The notes: generated from the sequence alone by a model not told the origin. A stretch of 64,000 bases of DNA from JAFDCJ01 sp964527835 (GCA_964527835.1 CAZGNV010000023.1:1-64000); one strand, 5' to 3'; counted from the first letter of the stretch, positions 52,164 to 60,875 are shown. A program made the numbers and translations.

Positions 52164-53317
52164 ACGTCATTTTTTACTGCCAATACGTCTGGGGCATGGG
52201 ACATCTGGTGCGCAGCCTGGAATTTGCCCGGGCCCTTTCCGATCATGATGTGACCCTGGTGGCCGGAGGGCAGGGGGTTGAAATGGATTTGCCGGACCAC
52301 GTCAACCTGGTCCGTCTGCCCACCCTGTACATGGATGAACGGTTTACCACCCTGATTGCCGGCGATCCCGACAGGAGTGTCGAGCAGATCAAACAGGCCC
52401 GCCGCCAAATTCTACAGGATCTGTTTGAAAGCCGGCGCCCCGACGTTTTGATTGTGGAACTGTATCCTTTCGGCCGCTCCATGTTCGGCTTCGAACTGGA
52501 CCCGCTGCTGGAAGACATCCGCCGGGGCCAATTTGGCCAGGTGAAAACCGTCTGCAGTTTGCGCGATATCCTGGTGGAAAAAAAGGACCCGGCGGCCTAT
52601 GAAAAGCGGGTGTTAAAAAAAATCAACACCAGTTTTGACCTGCTGCTGGTTCACTGTGACGAGCAGCTTTTGCAGCTCGACGACACCTTTGCCCGGGTGG
52701 CCGACATCGATATCCCAGTGATTTATACGGGCTTTATCACCCGCCACGGGGACCCGGCGGCCGGCCCGCGGCTGCGCCGGGAGCTGGGGATTGCAGCCGA
52801 ACACAAACTCATCGTTGCCAGCGCCGGCGGCGGCCGTTCGGGCTACCGGCTCATGACCGCGGTGTTGGAGGCCTGCCGGCTGCTGGGCGATGGGATGCCC
52901 CTCCGCCTGGAAGCGTTTGCCGGGCCTTTCATGGAAGCAGATGAATATGCATCCTTGACTGAACACGGGGGGCCGGGCCTGCGTGTTCGCCGGTATACGC
53001 GGCGACTGGTGGACTATTTGTGGGCGGCCGATCTATCCGTCAGCCTGGCGGGATACAACACCTGTATGGACCTTCTTGCAACCGGCGTGCCGGCCTTGGT
53101 CTGCCCTTATTCACGCCAGCAGGAACAGCCCCTGCGGGTTGAAAAGATCAAGGATTTTTTACCCCTGAAGGTGTTGACGGATGAAGATCTCGATTCGATC
53201 CGGCTAAGCCGCCACATGGAGCGGATGCTGGCCCGCAGCCGACGCCCCCAGCCGCCGCCACTGAACCTGGACGGTGCCCGCCAGGCAGCTCGTTTTCTGG
53301 AGCGCTGGATGACTTGA
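52160..53317 (+). CDS. MurG-like glycosyltransferase, copy 1
   Basis: A 385-residue GT-B enzyme starting MNVIFYCQYVWGMGHLVRSLEF (N-terminal glycine loop), with VIYTGFITRHGD at the domain junction, ASAGGGRSGYRL as the nucleotide-sugar-binding turn and DLSVSLAGYNTCMDLLATGVPALVCP (acceptor/UDP site). It shares these blocks with the genes at 55096 and 63702. It probably adds a sugar to an envelope glycan, working with the co-translated deacetylase. The C-terminus is Arg/Pro-rich. Confidence 0.88.
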   Translation: MNVIFYCQYVWGMGHLVRSLEFARALSDHDVTLVAGGQGVEMDLPDHVNLVRLPTLYMDERFTTLIAGDPDRSVEQIKQARRQILQDLFESRRPDVLIVELYPFGRSMFGFELDPLLEDIRRGQFGQVKTVCSLRDILVEKKDPAAYEKRVLKKINTSFDLLLVHCDEQLLQLDDTFARVADIDIPVIYTGFITRHGDPAAGPRLRRELGIAAEHKLIVASAGGGRSGYRLMTAVLEACRLLGDGMPLRLEAFAGPFMEADEYASLTEHGGPGLRVRRYTRRLVDYLWAADLSVSLAGYNTCMDLLATGVPALVCPYSRQQEQPLRVEKIKDFLPLKVLTDEDLDSIRLSRHMERMLARSRRPQPPPLNLDGARQAARFLERWMT

Positions 53318-53319
53318 GC

Positions 53320-53356
53320 TTCCGAAAAGACTTGCTCAAGGGAGAAAATCGGCTTT
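53320..53356 (+). repeat. copy of the dispersed intergenic repeat
   Basis: TTCCGAAAAGACTTGCTCAA, GGGAGAAAATCGGCTTT matches the reference copy. It occupies the 41-base gap between the convergent glycosyltransferase and DUF3307 genes. Confidence 0.65.
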
Positions 53357-53358
53357 GT

Positions 53359-54120
53359 TTATAGATGCAGCAAAACCGCCCGAGTGCCAAAGGCCAGAAT
53401 CGCCCCCAGTACGAAGCTCATCAGCGTGCCGATGATGATGTACTCGGCTTCCATGCGCTGCTCCGGGTCCTTGAGCTCCCCAAAGCGAAAAATGGACTTG
53501 GCGGCAATGAGCCAGCCGATTCCCCCGGGATATCCGGCTAGCACCAGAACAAATATCAATGCCCGTTCCCATTGGCCGATGATGCGGCCGCCGTTTTCCA
53601 GCCCCCGTCTCCCGGGGACGTTTTGCCGACGGCATTCCCGGTTCAGGGCCTGGATCTGCTCCAGCAGCGGCTTTACGGCAATGACAATGGCAAAGCCGCA
53701 GGCTCGAATGGTTAGCACGGAACCGGTCACCACCGTCAGCCCCATCAGGTAATGGTTGCCCAGATGTTGGACCCAGAACAGGGAGGTGGCTGCAAGTCCC
53801 CCTGCCGTCCAGAACGCCAGTGCCGCGATGACGGCCAAGTGGGCGGCCTGGTCAAGAAGGAATCCGGCGAGGTCATCCGTTTCGCGGCGCGATTTGACGG
53901 AATCAATGGCGCCATGGGTGATGAAAATGAACGTCGGGATGCGCCAATCACCCCACAGGCCGCACAACAGATAGCTCAATGCAGCCAGGGCGAAGGCATG
54001 CCTGGATAGCACCAGGATTTTTTTCTTTTCGCCTACAGCGGAATCAGATTGCAGCAGGAAGTCTCCCAGTGCATGGGCTGTTATCAGGCAGATCAGCAAT
54101 TGCTCGGTGATGGCGCTCAT
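53359..54120 (-). CDS. DUF3307-family membrane protein
   Basis: A 253-residue membrane protein of the DUF3307 type: ITAHALGDFLLQSD near the N-terminus, FIFITHGAIDSVKSR and LLDQAAHLAVIA (conserved His/Asp in membrane helices), then two more TM helices (about 175-195 and 220-250). ATG 54120 has AGGAG nine bases upstream. Function unknown. It follows the SatD-like gene by 96 bases on the same strand, a pairing seen in other bacteria. Confidence 0.82.
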   Translation of the reverse strand: MSAITEQLLICLITAHALGDFLLQSDSAVGEKKKILVLSRHAFALAALSYLLCGLWGDWRIPTFIFITHGAIDSVKSRRETDDLAGFLLDQAAHLAVIAALAFWTAGGLAATSLFWVQHLGNHYLMGLTVVTGSVLTIRACGFAIVIAVKPLLEQIQALNRECRRQNVPGRRGLENGGRIIGQWERALIFVLVLAGYPGGIGWLIAAKSIFRFGELKDPEQRMEAEYIIIGTLMSFVLGAILAFGTRAVLLHL

Positions 54121-54216
54121 ATTCCCACTCTCCTCAAGGGCCGGTACCCGTCGACAAACACCTGCCAATACAAGCTTTGGGGATTGAATAATACAGATAC
54201 AATATCCAGGGGTTGA

Positions 54217-54897
54217 TTACTCAAAATTTTTCAAGTATTCCTCGAAGCAATCCAGGGCCTGTTGCACCGCATGCCAGCCGGCTTTTTGCAGGTGCTGGGC
54301 CACTGCCTGCTGGGAGATGACCTCTCCCCAGGTGTGTTCAGCAATTTCCTTTTGAGAAAGGTTGCGCAATGCACCGCAAACGGCCTTTGCTTGACGGCTG
54401 GTCCATTGTTGGACCAGGGCATCCACCAGTTGCACGATTACCGGGCCCGAGGCGGCGATTGGCGTGCCGTTTAAGGAAGGTGATAGCCCGAGTGCCATGC
54501 GGCAGTGGGCGGACATTCTATCGATCAATGAGCCTGATAAACGATAGGCTTCTCCATCTCCGGCCGAGATTCCATTGTCGGGGACAAAATCAAGCGACCC
54601 GATGCCGATGGCCAAACGCGTATCGGCGGCATTGTTTTGCATGATCTGCCGGAATGTTGCCCGAAAGTACAGAGCTATGCGCAGGGATTTTTCAGGGTCT
54701 GTCACCAAGCACTGCCAGCTGTCACCCCTGAAAAAATCCACCTCCCGGGGAATGGACTGCCCGAAGGCGGTGCGTGTGTCGCGGCCGGCAGTAGTGATGG
54801 CATCGTGCAGGCGGCGACGGGAATCTCCCCGGTAGCGCGCCGAGCCCACGATGTCGCCGGTCAGAATGGCATACAGGCGGTTGGGATGGATTTTCAT
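54217..54897 (-). CDS. SatD-family protein with C-terminal helix-turn-helix
   Basis: A 226-residue SatD-like protein. The N-terminal ferredoxin-like domain starts YAILTGDIVGSARYRG and has FFRGDSWQCLVTDP and RLAIGIGSLDFV, similar in plan to class III nucleotide cyclase folds. The C-terminus, LSQKEIAEHTWGEVISQQ then AVAQHLQKAGW, reads as a DNA-binding HTH. ATG 54897 is preferred over GTG 54930. A perfect palindrome in its promoter is a likely operator for it. It is paired with the DUF3307 gene. Confidence 0.8.
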   Translation of the reverse strand: MKIHPNRLYAILTGDIVGSARYRGDSRRRLHDAITTAGRDTRTAFGQSIPREVDFFRGDSWQCLVTDPEKSLRIALYFRATFRQIMQNNAADTRLAIGIGSLDFVPDNGISAGDGEAYRLSGSLIDRMSAHCRMALGLSPSLNGTPIAASGPVIVQLVDALVQQWTSRQAKAVCGALRNLSQKEIAEHTWGEVISQQAVAQHLQKAGWHAVQQALDCFEEYLKNFE

Positions 54898-54949
54898 AAT
54901 GGACGGATCCTGGTGCGTTTTAACAATCACGGATATGACTTTAATACAA

Positions 54950-54980
54950 CCTATATCACTTGTAATTATAAATTACAAGT
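54950..54980 (-). promoter_or_regulatory. SatD promoter with perfect palindromic operator
   Basis: A perfect inverted repeat with 10-bp arms (ACTTGTAATT and AATTACAAGT, 54958-54980) around ATA. On the minus strand it overlaps TTGTAA (-35, 54973-54978), 17 bp before TATAGG (-10, 54950-54955). The site is in the AT-rich leader of the SatD gene, 53 bases before its ATG. Autoregulation by the encoded HTH is the simplest reading. Confidence 0.65.
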
Positions 54981-55095
54981 CTTAGAACTTTATTCGCTGG
55001 ATATATGTCTATGCGGTACCGGCAGCAATGGCCATGTGAAATCCGACTGCAATCTGCGCGATACCCTGGTTAAAAAAATCAAGGACTTTATGCCC

Positions 55096-56262
55096 TTAGG
55101 GGTATCGATAATGCAGCCGGTTTTCGATCCAGCGGGCCGTAGCGGCAGCACCGTCCAGGTTTATGGGGGCCGGCGGCGGCTTTGCGAGCGACAATTTTTC
55201 ATCCATCCGGGCGGCCAGCCGCCCGGGGTGCAGATCTTTTTCTTCCAGGACAGTCAGGGCTCCGAGCCGCTCCAGCCGTTCGGCCCGCAGGCGCTGTTCG
55301 CGGTTCTGGGCAAAGGGCCACACCAGGGCCGGCACGCCGGTTGCCAGAATGTTCATGGTGGTGTTGTAGCCGCCCATGCTGACAGACAGGTCGGCGGCGG
55401 CAAGATAGGACAGAAAATCAGGGGCAAACTTTTTGACCACAACACCGGCGCTGGCCAGCTGTTTCAGGCGTTCGAATTCGTGCGGCGGAACAAACGGTCC
55501 GCTGAAAACCATCAGACGGCAGCGCTTTTTGGCTTTCAGCCGATCAAAGGCCTGGACAACGGCCTGCAGCAGCTGCCCCCCCACGCTGCCGCTGCCGGCA
55601 CTGGCAATGACCAGGGCCTCATCGGTTTCAAGCTTCAGCCGGCGGCGGATTCCGGCGGCAGAGCCCCCTGCCGGCCGCGGGGCGATATAACCGGTGTACA
55701 CCACCGGTATTGTAATTTTATCGAACTGTTCGAAGGTTTCGTTGAGTTGCGCCAGCCGGGGATCGGCATGCACCAGCACGGCGTCAAAATAGCGGTTGAG
55801 GGTTTTGACCGCCCGGGATTCGTGTTTTGCGGCATCCGGTTTTTCCACTAGGATGTCCCGCACGCTGCACACCACGGGGCAGCGGGACGGTCTGTGATCG
55901 TGCAGTTGCTCTAAAAGCGGGTCCAGTTCAAAGCGAAAGGCCTTGCGGCCGAAGGGATAGAGTTCGACGAGAAAAAAATCCGGTTTTTCATGCTTAAAAA
56001 GGTCCAGCAGGCGCTGCCGGCGTTCGGCCTTGATTTTCTCGATGGCTCTATCGTCCCGGGAGCTGTAAAGCCCCTTGAACTCGCGGTCCATCTGCAGATC
56101 GGGCAGGCGGACGGGGCGCACGTGGTCGGGCAGGGGACTGTCGACCGGCAGCCCGCCGGTCACCAGGATCACCTTGTGATCCGACAACGCGCGGCAGATT
56201 TCCAGGCTGCGCAGCAGGTGGCCGATGCCCAGCACATGCTGGCAGTATATGATGATTTTCAT
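55096..56262 (-). CDS. MurG-like glycosyltransferase, copy 2
   Basis: A 388-residue paralogue of the gene at 52160: MKIIIYCQHVLGIGHLLRSLEICRALSD (split at the conserved GHL), VVYTGYIAPRPAG, ASAGSGSVGGQLLQ and DLSVSMGGYNTTMNILATGVPALVWP. ATG 56262 is preferred to the TTG at 56280; the Shine-Dalgarno is weak. It probably acts on the same envelope glycan. Upstream is the composite repeat region 56281-56560. Confidence 0.88.
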   Translation of the reverse strand: MKIIIYCQHVLGIGHLLRSLEICRALSDHKVILVTGGLPVDSPLPDHVRPVRLPDLQMDREFKGLYSSRDDRAIEKIKAERRQRLLDLFKHEKPDFFLVELYPFGRKAFRFELDPLLEQLHDHRPSRCPVVCSVRDILVEKPDAAKHESRAVKTLNRYFDAVLVHADPRLAQLNETFEQFDKITIPVVYTGYIAPRPAGGSAAGIRRRLKLETDEALVIASAGSGSVGGQLLQAVVQAFDRLKAKKRCRLMVFSGPFVPPHEFERLKQLASAGVVVKKFAPDFLSYLAAADLSVSMGGYNTTMNILATGVPALVWPFAQNREQRLRAERLERLGALTVLEEKDLHPGRLAARMDEKLSLAKPPPAPINLDGAAATARWIENRLHYRYP

Positions 56263-56300
56263 AAGAGTATCTTTTTTCAAGTTGTTGCCGTTGTCAACCC

Positions 56301-56355
56301 TTGATGAAGTCCTAAAAAGCCGATTTTCTCGCTCCGCAAGCCTTTTCGGGAGCTG
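56301..56355 (-). repeat. copy of the dispersed intergenic repeat (reverse)
   Basis: TTGATGAAGTCCTAAAAAGC, CGATTTTCTCGC, TCCGCAAGCC, TTTTCGGGAGCTG is the reverse complement of 33845-33896 with few changes. Confidence 0.75.
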
Positions 56356-56415
56356 TTCAGGGTTTCGCTAAATCGCAAGAAGTATTATTAAGACCCTAAA
56401 ATAGCTTGCGATTCT

Positions 56416-56469
56416 TAACGCTCAACCCTTCACAGTTCTTTTTCCGAAAAGGGTTGATGTCGCTCGAAA
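56416..56469 (+). repeat. dispersed repeat, second block type
   Basis: Matches 47330-47385 closely (TTAACGCTCAACC, CTTTTTCCGAAAAGGGTTGA, TGTCGCTCG). Perfect 9-bp arms TCAACCCTT/AAGGGTTGA form a hairpin at 56422-56457. Confidence 0.7.
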
Positions 56470-56661
56470 ATGACTTCCAACGAAGTCAACCCAAGTTCGT
56501 TGTTCATAGGTTGCCGCTAGCGGCCTAAACAAGCTTTTTACGGTGTTATCAACCCTTGGGTTGCCGCTGTAGCTGCGCAGCCGTGCTTGACACCTTGCGG
56601 GTTTTCTGCTAGTTTGCGCGGATTCGAGCAATCCAACCCGCATCCCGGAGCAACCAACACC

Positions 56662-57831
56662 ATGAAAACATTTTACCTGTGCGCGCTGGGCTGCCCCCGC
56701 CGGGGCATCGATTCCCAGAAAATATACAATTACCTGCAAGCCAACGGCTACCGCTTTTCCGAGGATTACCAAAATGTCGATTTGATCGTGATCAGCACCT
56801 GCGCCTTTGTCCAGGAGCGTGAGAATCAGTCCGTGCAGGCCATCGAATACTACCGCGAGCAACGCCGCGACGATGCCGCCATGGTGGTGTCGGGGTGCCT
56901 TTCGAAAATAAGCCCCCAGACCATCGAAAAATACCATGATATCGCCTTTTTGTCCCCCCGCGAGCTGGACAGCTTCGACGACATTATCGGCGCCCGGACC
57001 CCGTTCAGGGACATCCCCGATCCGAATCAGGTTTTCAGCCACCCGATTTTTCCGGACTTTACCCCCAAGGCGGAAAAAAAGGCCCAAACCAGGCAAAACG
57101 TGCGCTTGGACCTGGAATATGAAAAAGAGGATATGTTTACCATCCGCCTGGCCCGGGGCTGTCTGGGAAACTGCAGCTATTGCGCCATTAAATTCGCCGC
57201 CGGCAGCCTGGAAAGCAAATCCGTGGCTGAAATTGTCGGCGAGTTTAAAAACGGCCTGGCCGAAGGCTACCGAACATTTACCCTGGTGGCCGGGGACACG
57301 GGCTGCTACGGCATCGATATCGGCACCACGGTGGTGGAGCTGCTGGCCGCCATTTTTGAAATTCCAGGATCCTACCGGCTGATTCTCAAGGAGTTCAACG
57401 CCCAGTGGCTGATAAAATACCGCAACGGGCTGGAATCCCTTTTGAAGGACAACGAGGACAAGATCGATTACATCATCGTTCCGGTGCAGTCGGCCTCGGA
57501 CAAAATTCTGCAGCGCATGAAACGGCCCTACCAGATTGAAAAGGTCAAGGACTGCCTGCGCTCCATGAAAGAGAAGATTCCGGGGCTTCGAATCACCACC
57601 CACATCATGGCGGGCTTTCCCGGGGAAACCGAATCCGATTTTCAGCAATCCCTGGATTTCATAAAGGAATTCAGGTTCCCCTACGTGGATATCTACGGCT
57701 ACGAAAACCGGCCGCGCACCGAGGCCAGCCGGCTGGACGACCAGCTCTCCCAGGAGGTCATCGACCGGAGGGTCAAACTGCTGCGCCAGGCCCAGGAGCA
57801 GGTCCTGGCAGCGCAGGGGTCAGATTCATGA
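56662..57831 (+). CDS. MiaB/RimO-family methylthiotransferase without TRAM domain
   Basis: A 389-residue methylthiotransferase. The N-terminal UPF0004 domain carries three auxiliary-cluster cysteines (ALGCPRRG, STCAFV, SGCLSK). The radical SAM motif is RGCLGNCSYC. Later blocks include VPVQSASDKILQRMKR and HIMAGFPGETESDF. The protein ends soon after the barrel (YGYENRPRTEASRLDDQ), so the C-terminal TRAM domain of MiaB/RimO is absent. ATG 56662 has GGAG 11 bases upstream. Likely it methylthiolates a tRNA or protein, with the target unresolved. It shares its last bases with the convergent phosphatase gene. Confidence 0.88.
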   Translation: MKTFYLCALGCPRRGIDSQKIYNYLQANGYRFSEDYQNVDLIVISTCAFVQERENQSVQAIEYYREQRRDDAAMVVSGCLSKISPQTIEKYHDIAFLSPRELDSFDDIIGARTPFRDIPDPNQVFSHPIFPDFTPKAEKKAQTRQNVRLDLEYEKEDMFTIRLARGCLGNCSYCAIKFAAGSLESKSVAEIVGEFKNGLAEGYRTFTLVAGDTGCYGIDIGTTVVELLAAIFEIPGSYRLILKEFNAQWLIKYRNGLESLLKDNEDKIDYIIVPVQSASDKILQRMKRPYQIEKVKDCLRSMKEKIPGLRITTHIMAGFPGETESDFQQSLDFIKEFRFPYVDIYGYENRPRTEASRLDDQLSQEVIDRRVKLLRQAQEQVLAAQGSDS

Positions 57832-58446
57832 CAGGGCCGCCGCATTGAGTGCTTCGAGTCCAAGCCCGTCGGGGGTGTGCACCAGGCGGTGAAGATGGCC
57901 GGGTTTGATTACGGCCGGCTCGGCGGGCAAGAACTTTCTGCCCAGCAGATGGTAGACCAGGCATTTGATCACCCCCTCGTGGGTGACCACCAGCAGGCTT
58001 TCACCGGGCCACCGGACGGCGGCGTCTGCCAGGGCCTGCTGGCTTCTTTGCAGCACATCGCGCCGCGGTTCCCCTCCAGGGGGACAAAAATCCCAGCCGG
58101 CCTCCTGCTGGGCGGCGAGCAGTTCGGGTTGCCGCTGTTTGATCTGTGAGACGGTCAGACCGCTCCAGCGCCCCCAGTCCTGCTCCCGCAGCCGAGCATC
58201 CTGTACGAGGGGCAGGTTCAAATGCGTGTTGAGGATTGTCGCTGTCTGGAGCGCCCGGCCGATATCGCTGACCAGCATCCGGTCCCAGCCAAACGCCTCC
58301 AGCTGCCGGGCCCATTGGGCCACCTGGGTTTCTCCGTTTGGCGTCAGGGGGGAGTCATTGTGGCCCTGGATTCTTTTTTGGCGGTTGAACACCGTCTCCC
58401 CGTGGCGCACCAGGCCGAAGCGGGTGATTTTGGATTGATCCGGCAT
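57826..58446 (-). CDS. histidine phosphatase (phosphoglycerate mutase-like)
   Basis: A 206-residue branch-1 histidine phosphatase with the RHG motif GLVRHGETVFN (phospho-His), the second arginine region SDIGRALQTA, the catalytic Glu in LREQDWG and the second His in VVTHEGVIKC. The cobalamin phosphatase CobC and broad-specificity phosphatases share this form; with no cob genes nearby the substrate is open. Its stop overlaps the convergent methylthiotransferase stop within TCATGA. Confidence 0.9.
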   Translation of the reverse strand: MPDQSKITRFGLVRHGETVFNRQKRIQGHNDSPLTPNGETQVAQWARQLEAFGWDRMLVSDIGRALQTATILNTHLNLPLVQDARLREQDWGRWSGLTVSQIKQRQPELLAAQQEAGWDFCPPGGEPRRDVLQRSQQALADAAVRWPGESLLVVTHEGVIKCLVYHLLGRKFLPAEPAVIKPGHLHRLVHTPDGLGLEALNAAALS

Positions 58447-58521
58447 TGGTCATTCTTTTCCCTGGCAATATTTCAAGTGAACGCTTGTCCGTTCCTTTTT
58501 TTTAAGAGATTAATGCAAGAT

Positions 58522-59682
58522 TCAGGTTATAATTTTACCGTTCCACAAGTCCTGCAAAAAAACTCGCCAGGGCATAATTTGAATTTTTCCGACAAGACGC
58601 GTTTCTTTTTCATTACACACGACAATTGCTTTGCGGGGAGAATAAAGATCCATAAATGTGCTGATGGGGCGCAGATGCCTGTTGGTCACGCTACGGGAAC
58701 TTTTAACTTCAACGGCGACGTCTCCGCCACCCAGCACGAAATCCACTTCAAGGCCCGACTTGGTTCTCCAGAAATTAATCTCATAATCGATTTCATAGTA
58801 AGAATTGTAAGCGACCAGTTCCATGTATATGAAATGTTCAAATGCCCTTCCGAATGCATCCCCTCTTTGTTCTGATATATGCCGTTTGATGATGGCTCCG
58901 GCCACCCCAACATCGAAAAGATAAAATTTTGCCGATCTACTGATGACCTGTCGGTTCTGCCTTTTTTTATAGGGTCTTACAAAACTGCCCAGCAGGGTAT
59001 CGCAGAGGATCTGGTAATATTCTTTTACCGTTTTAGAATCCACACCGCACTCGCGGGCGATATTTGAAAAATTCGTGAGTTCACCGTGAGAGAATCCCAT
59101 GGCATCAAAAAATCTGGAAAAAGCTGGAATGTTCCGGGTTAATCCCTCATCAAAGACCTCTTCCTTCAAGTAATCGCGCGTATAAGCCCGCAGGGATTTT
59201 TTATAGCCGGTTTGAAAGTAATGGGAAGGGATTAATCCCCTGTTCAATGCTTTTATTAAATCCAACCGGCCCAGTTCAGCAGTGACAAACGGAAACATTT
59301 CATAGCGCCAGGCACGTCCGCCGAGTAAGTTGGCCTTGCCTCGCTTCAGTTTTCGAGCGCTAGACCCACATAAAATAAAACGCAGGCCTTTATTTTCGAT
59401 CAACCAGTGGACTTCATCCAACAATTGCGGGACTTTCTGAACTTCATCCAGGATGATGGGATTTTTTTTTATAGCATCATTTTTCGCAAGAATTTTTTCC
59501 CGTAAAATAGAGGGGCGTTTTGCAATTTCAAGAAACAAATCGGTGTCAAGGAAGTCATACACCAGGCTTTTTGGAAACCTCATCTTCAAATAGGTGGATT
59601 TACCGGTCTTTCTCGGACCCCACAAAAATGCAGATTGGCGGGGTGGCAGATCAATGTTTAAAATTCTTGGGTATAGTTTCAT
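58522..59682 (-). CDS. AAA ATPase with DUF4143 domain
   Basis: A 386-residue protein of the archaeal-type AAA/DUF4143 family. Walker A is WGPRKTGKST (about residues 21-30) and Walker B NPIILDEVQKVP; LCGSSARKLKRG is the sensor region. The DUF4143 part (about 190-350) ends in a nuclease-like VDFVLGGGDVAVEVKSS. Base composition is far more AT-rich than its neighbours, and its promoter has a characteristic palindrome; both suggest horizontal acquisition. Function is not established, though such genes are often mobile and sit near restriction or toxin modules. Confidence 0.88.
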   Translation of the reverse strand: MKLYPRILNIDLPPRQSAFLWGPRKTGKSTYLKMRFPKSLVYDFLDTDLFLEIAKRPSILREKILAKNDAIKKNPIILDEVQKVPQLLDEVHWLIENKGLRFILCGSSARKLKRGKANLLGGRAWRYEMFPFVTAELGRLDLIKALNRGLIPSHYFQTGYKKSLRAYTRDYLKEEVFDEGLTRNIPAFSRFFDAMGFSHGELTNFSNIARECGVDSKTVKEYYQILCDTLLGSFVRPYKKRQNRQVISRSAKFYLFDVGVAGAIIKRHISEQRGDAFGRAFEHFIYMELVAYNSYYEIDYEINFWRTKSGLEVDFVLGGGDVAVEVKSSRSVTNRHLRPISTFMDLYSPRKAIVVCNEKETRLVGKIQIMPWRVFLQDLWNGKIIT

Positions 59683-59714
59683 TTTTGGATGTTAACCCAA
59701 ATTAGTTTAACTTT

Positions 59715-59732
59715 TTCGGAGTATAATCCGAA
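59715..59732 (-). promoter_or_regulatory. palindrome in the DUF4143 promoter
   Basis: TTCGGA and TCCGAA arms enclose TTATAC (minus-strand reading), which could itself be the -10 box. The site is 33 bases before the DUF4143 start, in AT-rich DNA. An operator for self-control is possible. Confidence 0.5.
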
Positions 59733-59756
59733 TTGGTAATATAATCAAGATAAAAA

Positions 59757-60875
59757 TCAGCAGCGGCAGTTCACTATTTTTTCCAGTTCCATTTCCAGAA
59801 TGCGATAATTTTTGTTGATATCGTGGTGCTCGCGGACATAGGCGGCGGCCGCCCGGCCCATCTGCCGGCGCTGGTCCCGGTCGGCCAGCAGGGCTGCGAT
59901 GGCGTTTGCGAACGAGCTCAGGTCGTACATCGGCACCAGGATCCCGGTGGTGCCGTTTTGCACGGCTTCCGGGACCCCGGCATTGTCGCAGGCCACCACC
60001 GGCAGCCCGCAGCACTGGGCTTCGAGATACACCATCCCCAGCGATTCGTTGATCCCCGGAAAGGCGAACACGTCCGCAGCGCTGTAATAGCGGTACATCT
60101 GTCGGCGCTCGATTTTGCCCACAAACAGGGTTTTGCCCGGAATCTGTTCGGCCGCCAGCTGTCGCAGGGTTTTTTTTTCCCGGCCGTCACCGGCAATCAC
60201 CAGCTTGAAACGGCACCCCCGGTGCTGCAGCCGTTCGCAGGCCCGGATCACCCACCTGAGCCCTTCGGTCTTGACGTCCGGCCGGAACATGGCCGCCGCG
60301 AAAACCACGGGATCGTCGTCCACGGCCCACCGGCGTCGCAGCTCTTCCCGGGCAGCGGCGTCAAAATGAAAATCTGCAGGCTCTATTCCGGGCTTGATGT
60401 AGGTCACACATGCTGCGGGCAAAAGCCGGTTGAGGTTGCGCCGGTCGACTTTCTTGTTGGTGAAGACATGGTTTGCGGTACACAGGGCCTTTTTATTCAG
60501 CAAAAAGCCCGGCCACGTTTTCAGCCGGCGCCGGCGCTTGGTGGAATAGATTCCCTGGAAGATGACGTAGGGGATCTTCAGCCGCCGGGCCGCCAGGGGG
60601 CCCAGCAGGTCCGGCGCCTTGTAATAGGAGTGGTAGGTCAACCACAAATCCACGGTTTTGGGGAAAAAGCTTTTCACGGTCCGTCTGTATTCGCGCAGCA
60701 GCAGGGGCCAGCGCCAGGGGCGCCAGTAGATCCAGCGGCAGCGCAGATCGCTGACTCCGGTGACGCGATGTCCCTTTTCTGTCAGATAGCGCTGCAGGCC
60801 CATGGCCGTCGTCAGGTCGCCGGAAGGATGGGCGTGTCCCAGGGGCTTGAAGGGGGTGTAAAATAAAAGGTTCAT
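59757..60875 (-). CDS. GT4-family glycosyltransferase
   Basis: A 372-residue GT-B retaining glycosyltransferase. The N-terminal half begins MNLLFYTPFKPLGHAHPSGD; the GT4 C-terminal half has VIAGDGREKKTLRQLA, FVGKIERRQMYRYYSAADVF and the E-x7-E motif ESLGMVYLE. Its start overlaps the carbamoyltransferase gene by 4 bases, so it is the last member of a translationally coupled minus-strand glycan operon. Confidence 0.9.
   Translation of the reverse strand: MNLLFYTPFKPLGHAHPSGDLTTAMGLQRYLTEKGHRVTGVSDLRCRWIYWRPWRWPLLLREYRRTVKSFFPKTVDLWLTYHSYYKAPDLLGPLAARRLKIPYVIFQGIYSTKRRRRLKTWPGFLLNKKALCTANHVFTNKKVDRRNLNRLLPAACVTYIKPGIEPADFHFDAAAREELRRRWAVDDDPVVFAAAMFRPDVKTEGLRWVIRACERLQHRGCRFKLVIAGDGREKKTLRQLAAEQIPGKTLFVGKIERRQMYRYYSAADVFAFPGINESLGMVYLEAQCCGLPVVACDNAGVPEAVQNGTTGILVPMYDLSSFANAIAALLADRDQRRQMGRAAAAYVREHHDINKNYRILEMELEKIVNCRC

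Larger units (their letters stand above)
56263..56661. other. intergenic region made of hairpin repeats
   Basis: A 399-base gap between divergent genes, filled by at least five short inverted-repeat elements (56301-56355, 56367-56421, 56422-56457, AACGAA/TTCGTT at 56479-56501, and the 12-bp palindrome GCCGCTAGCGGC at 56513-56524). No gene is visible. Confidence 0.6.
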
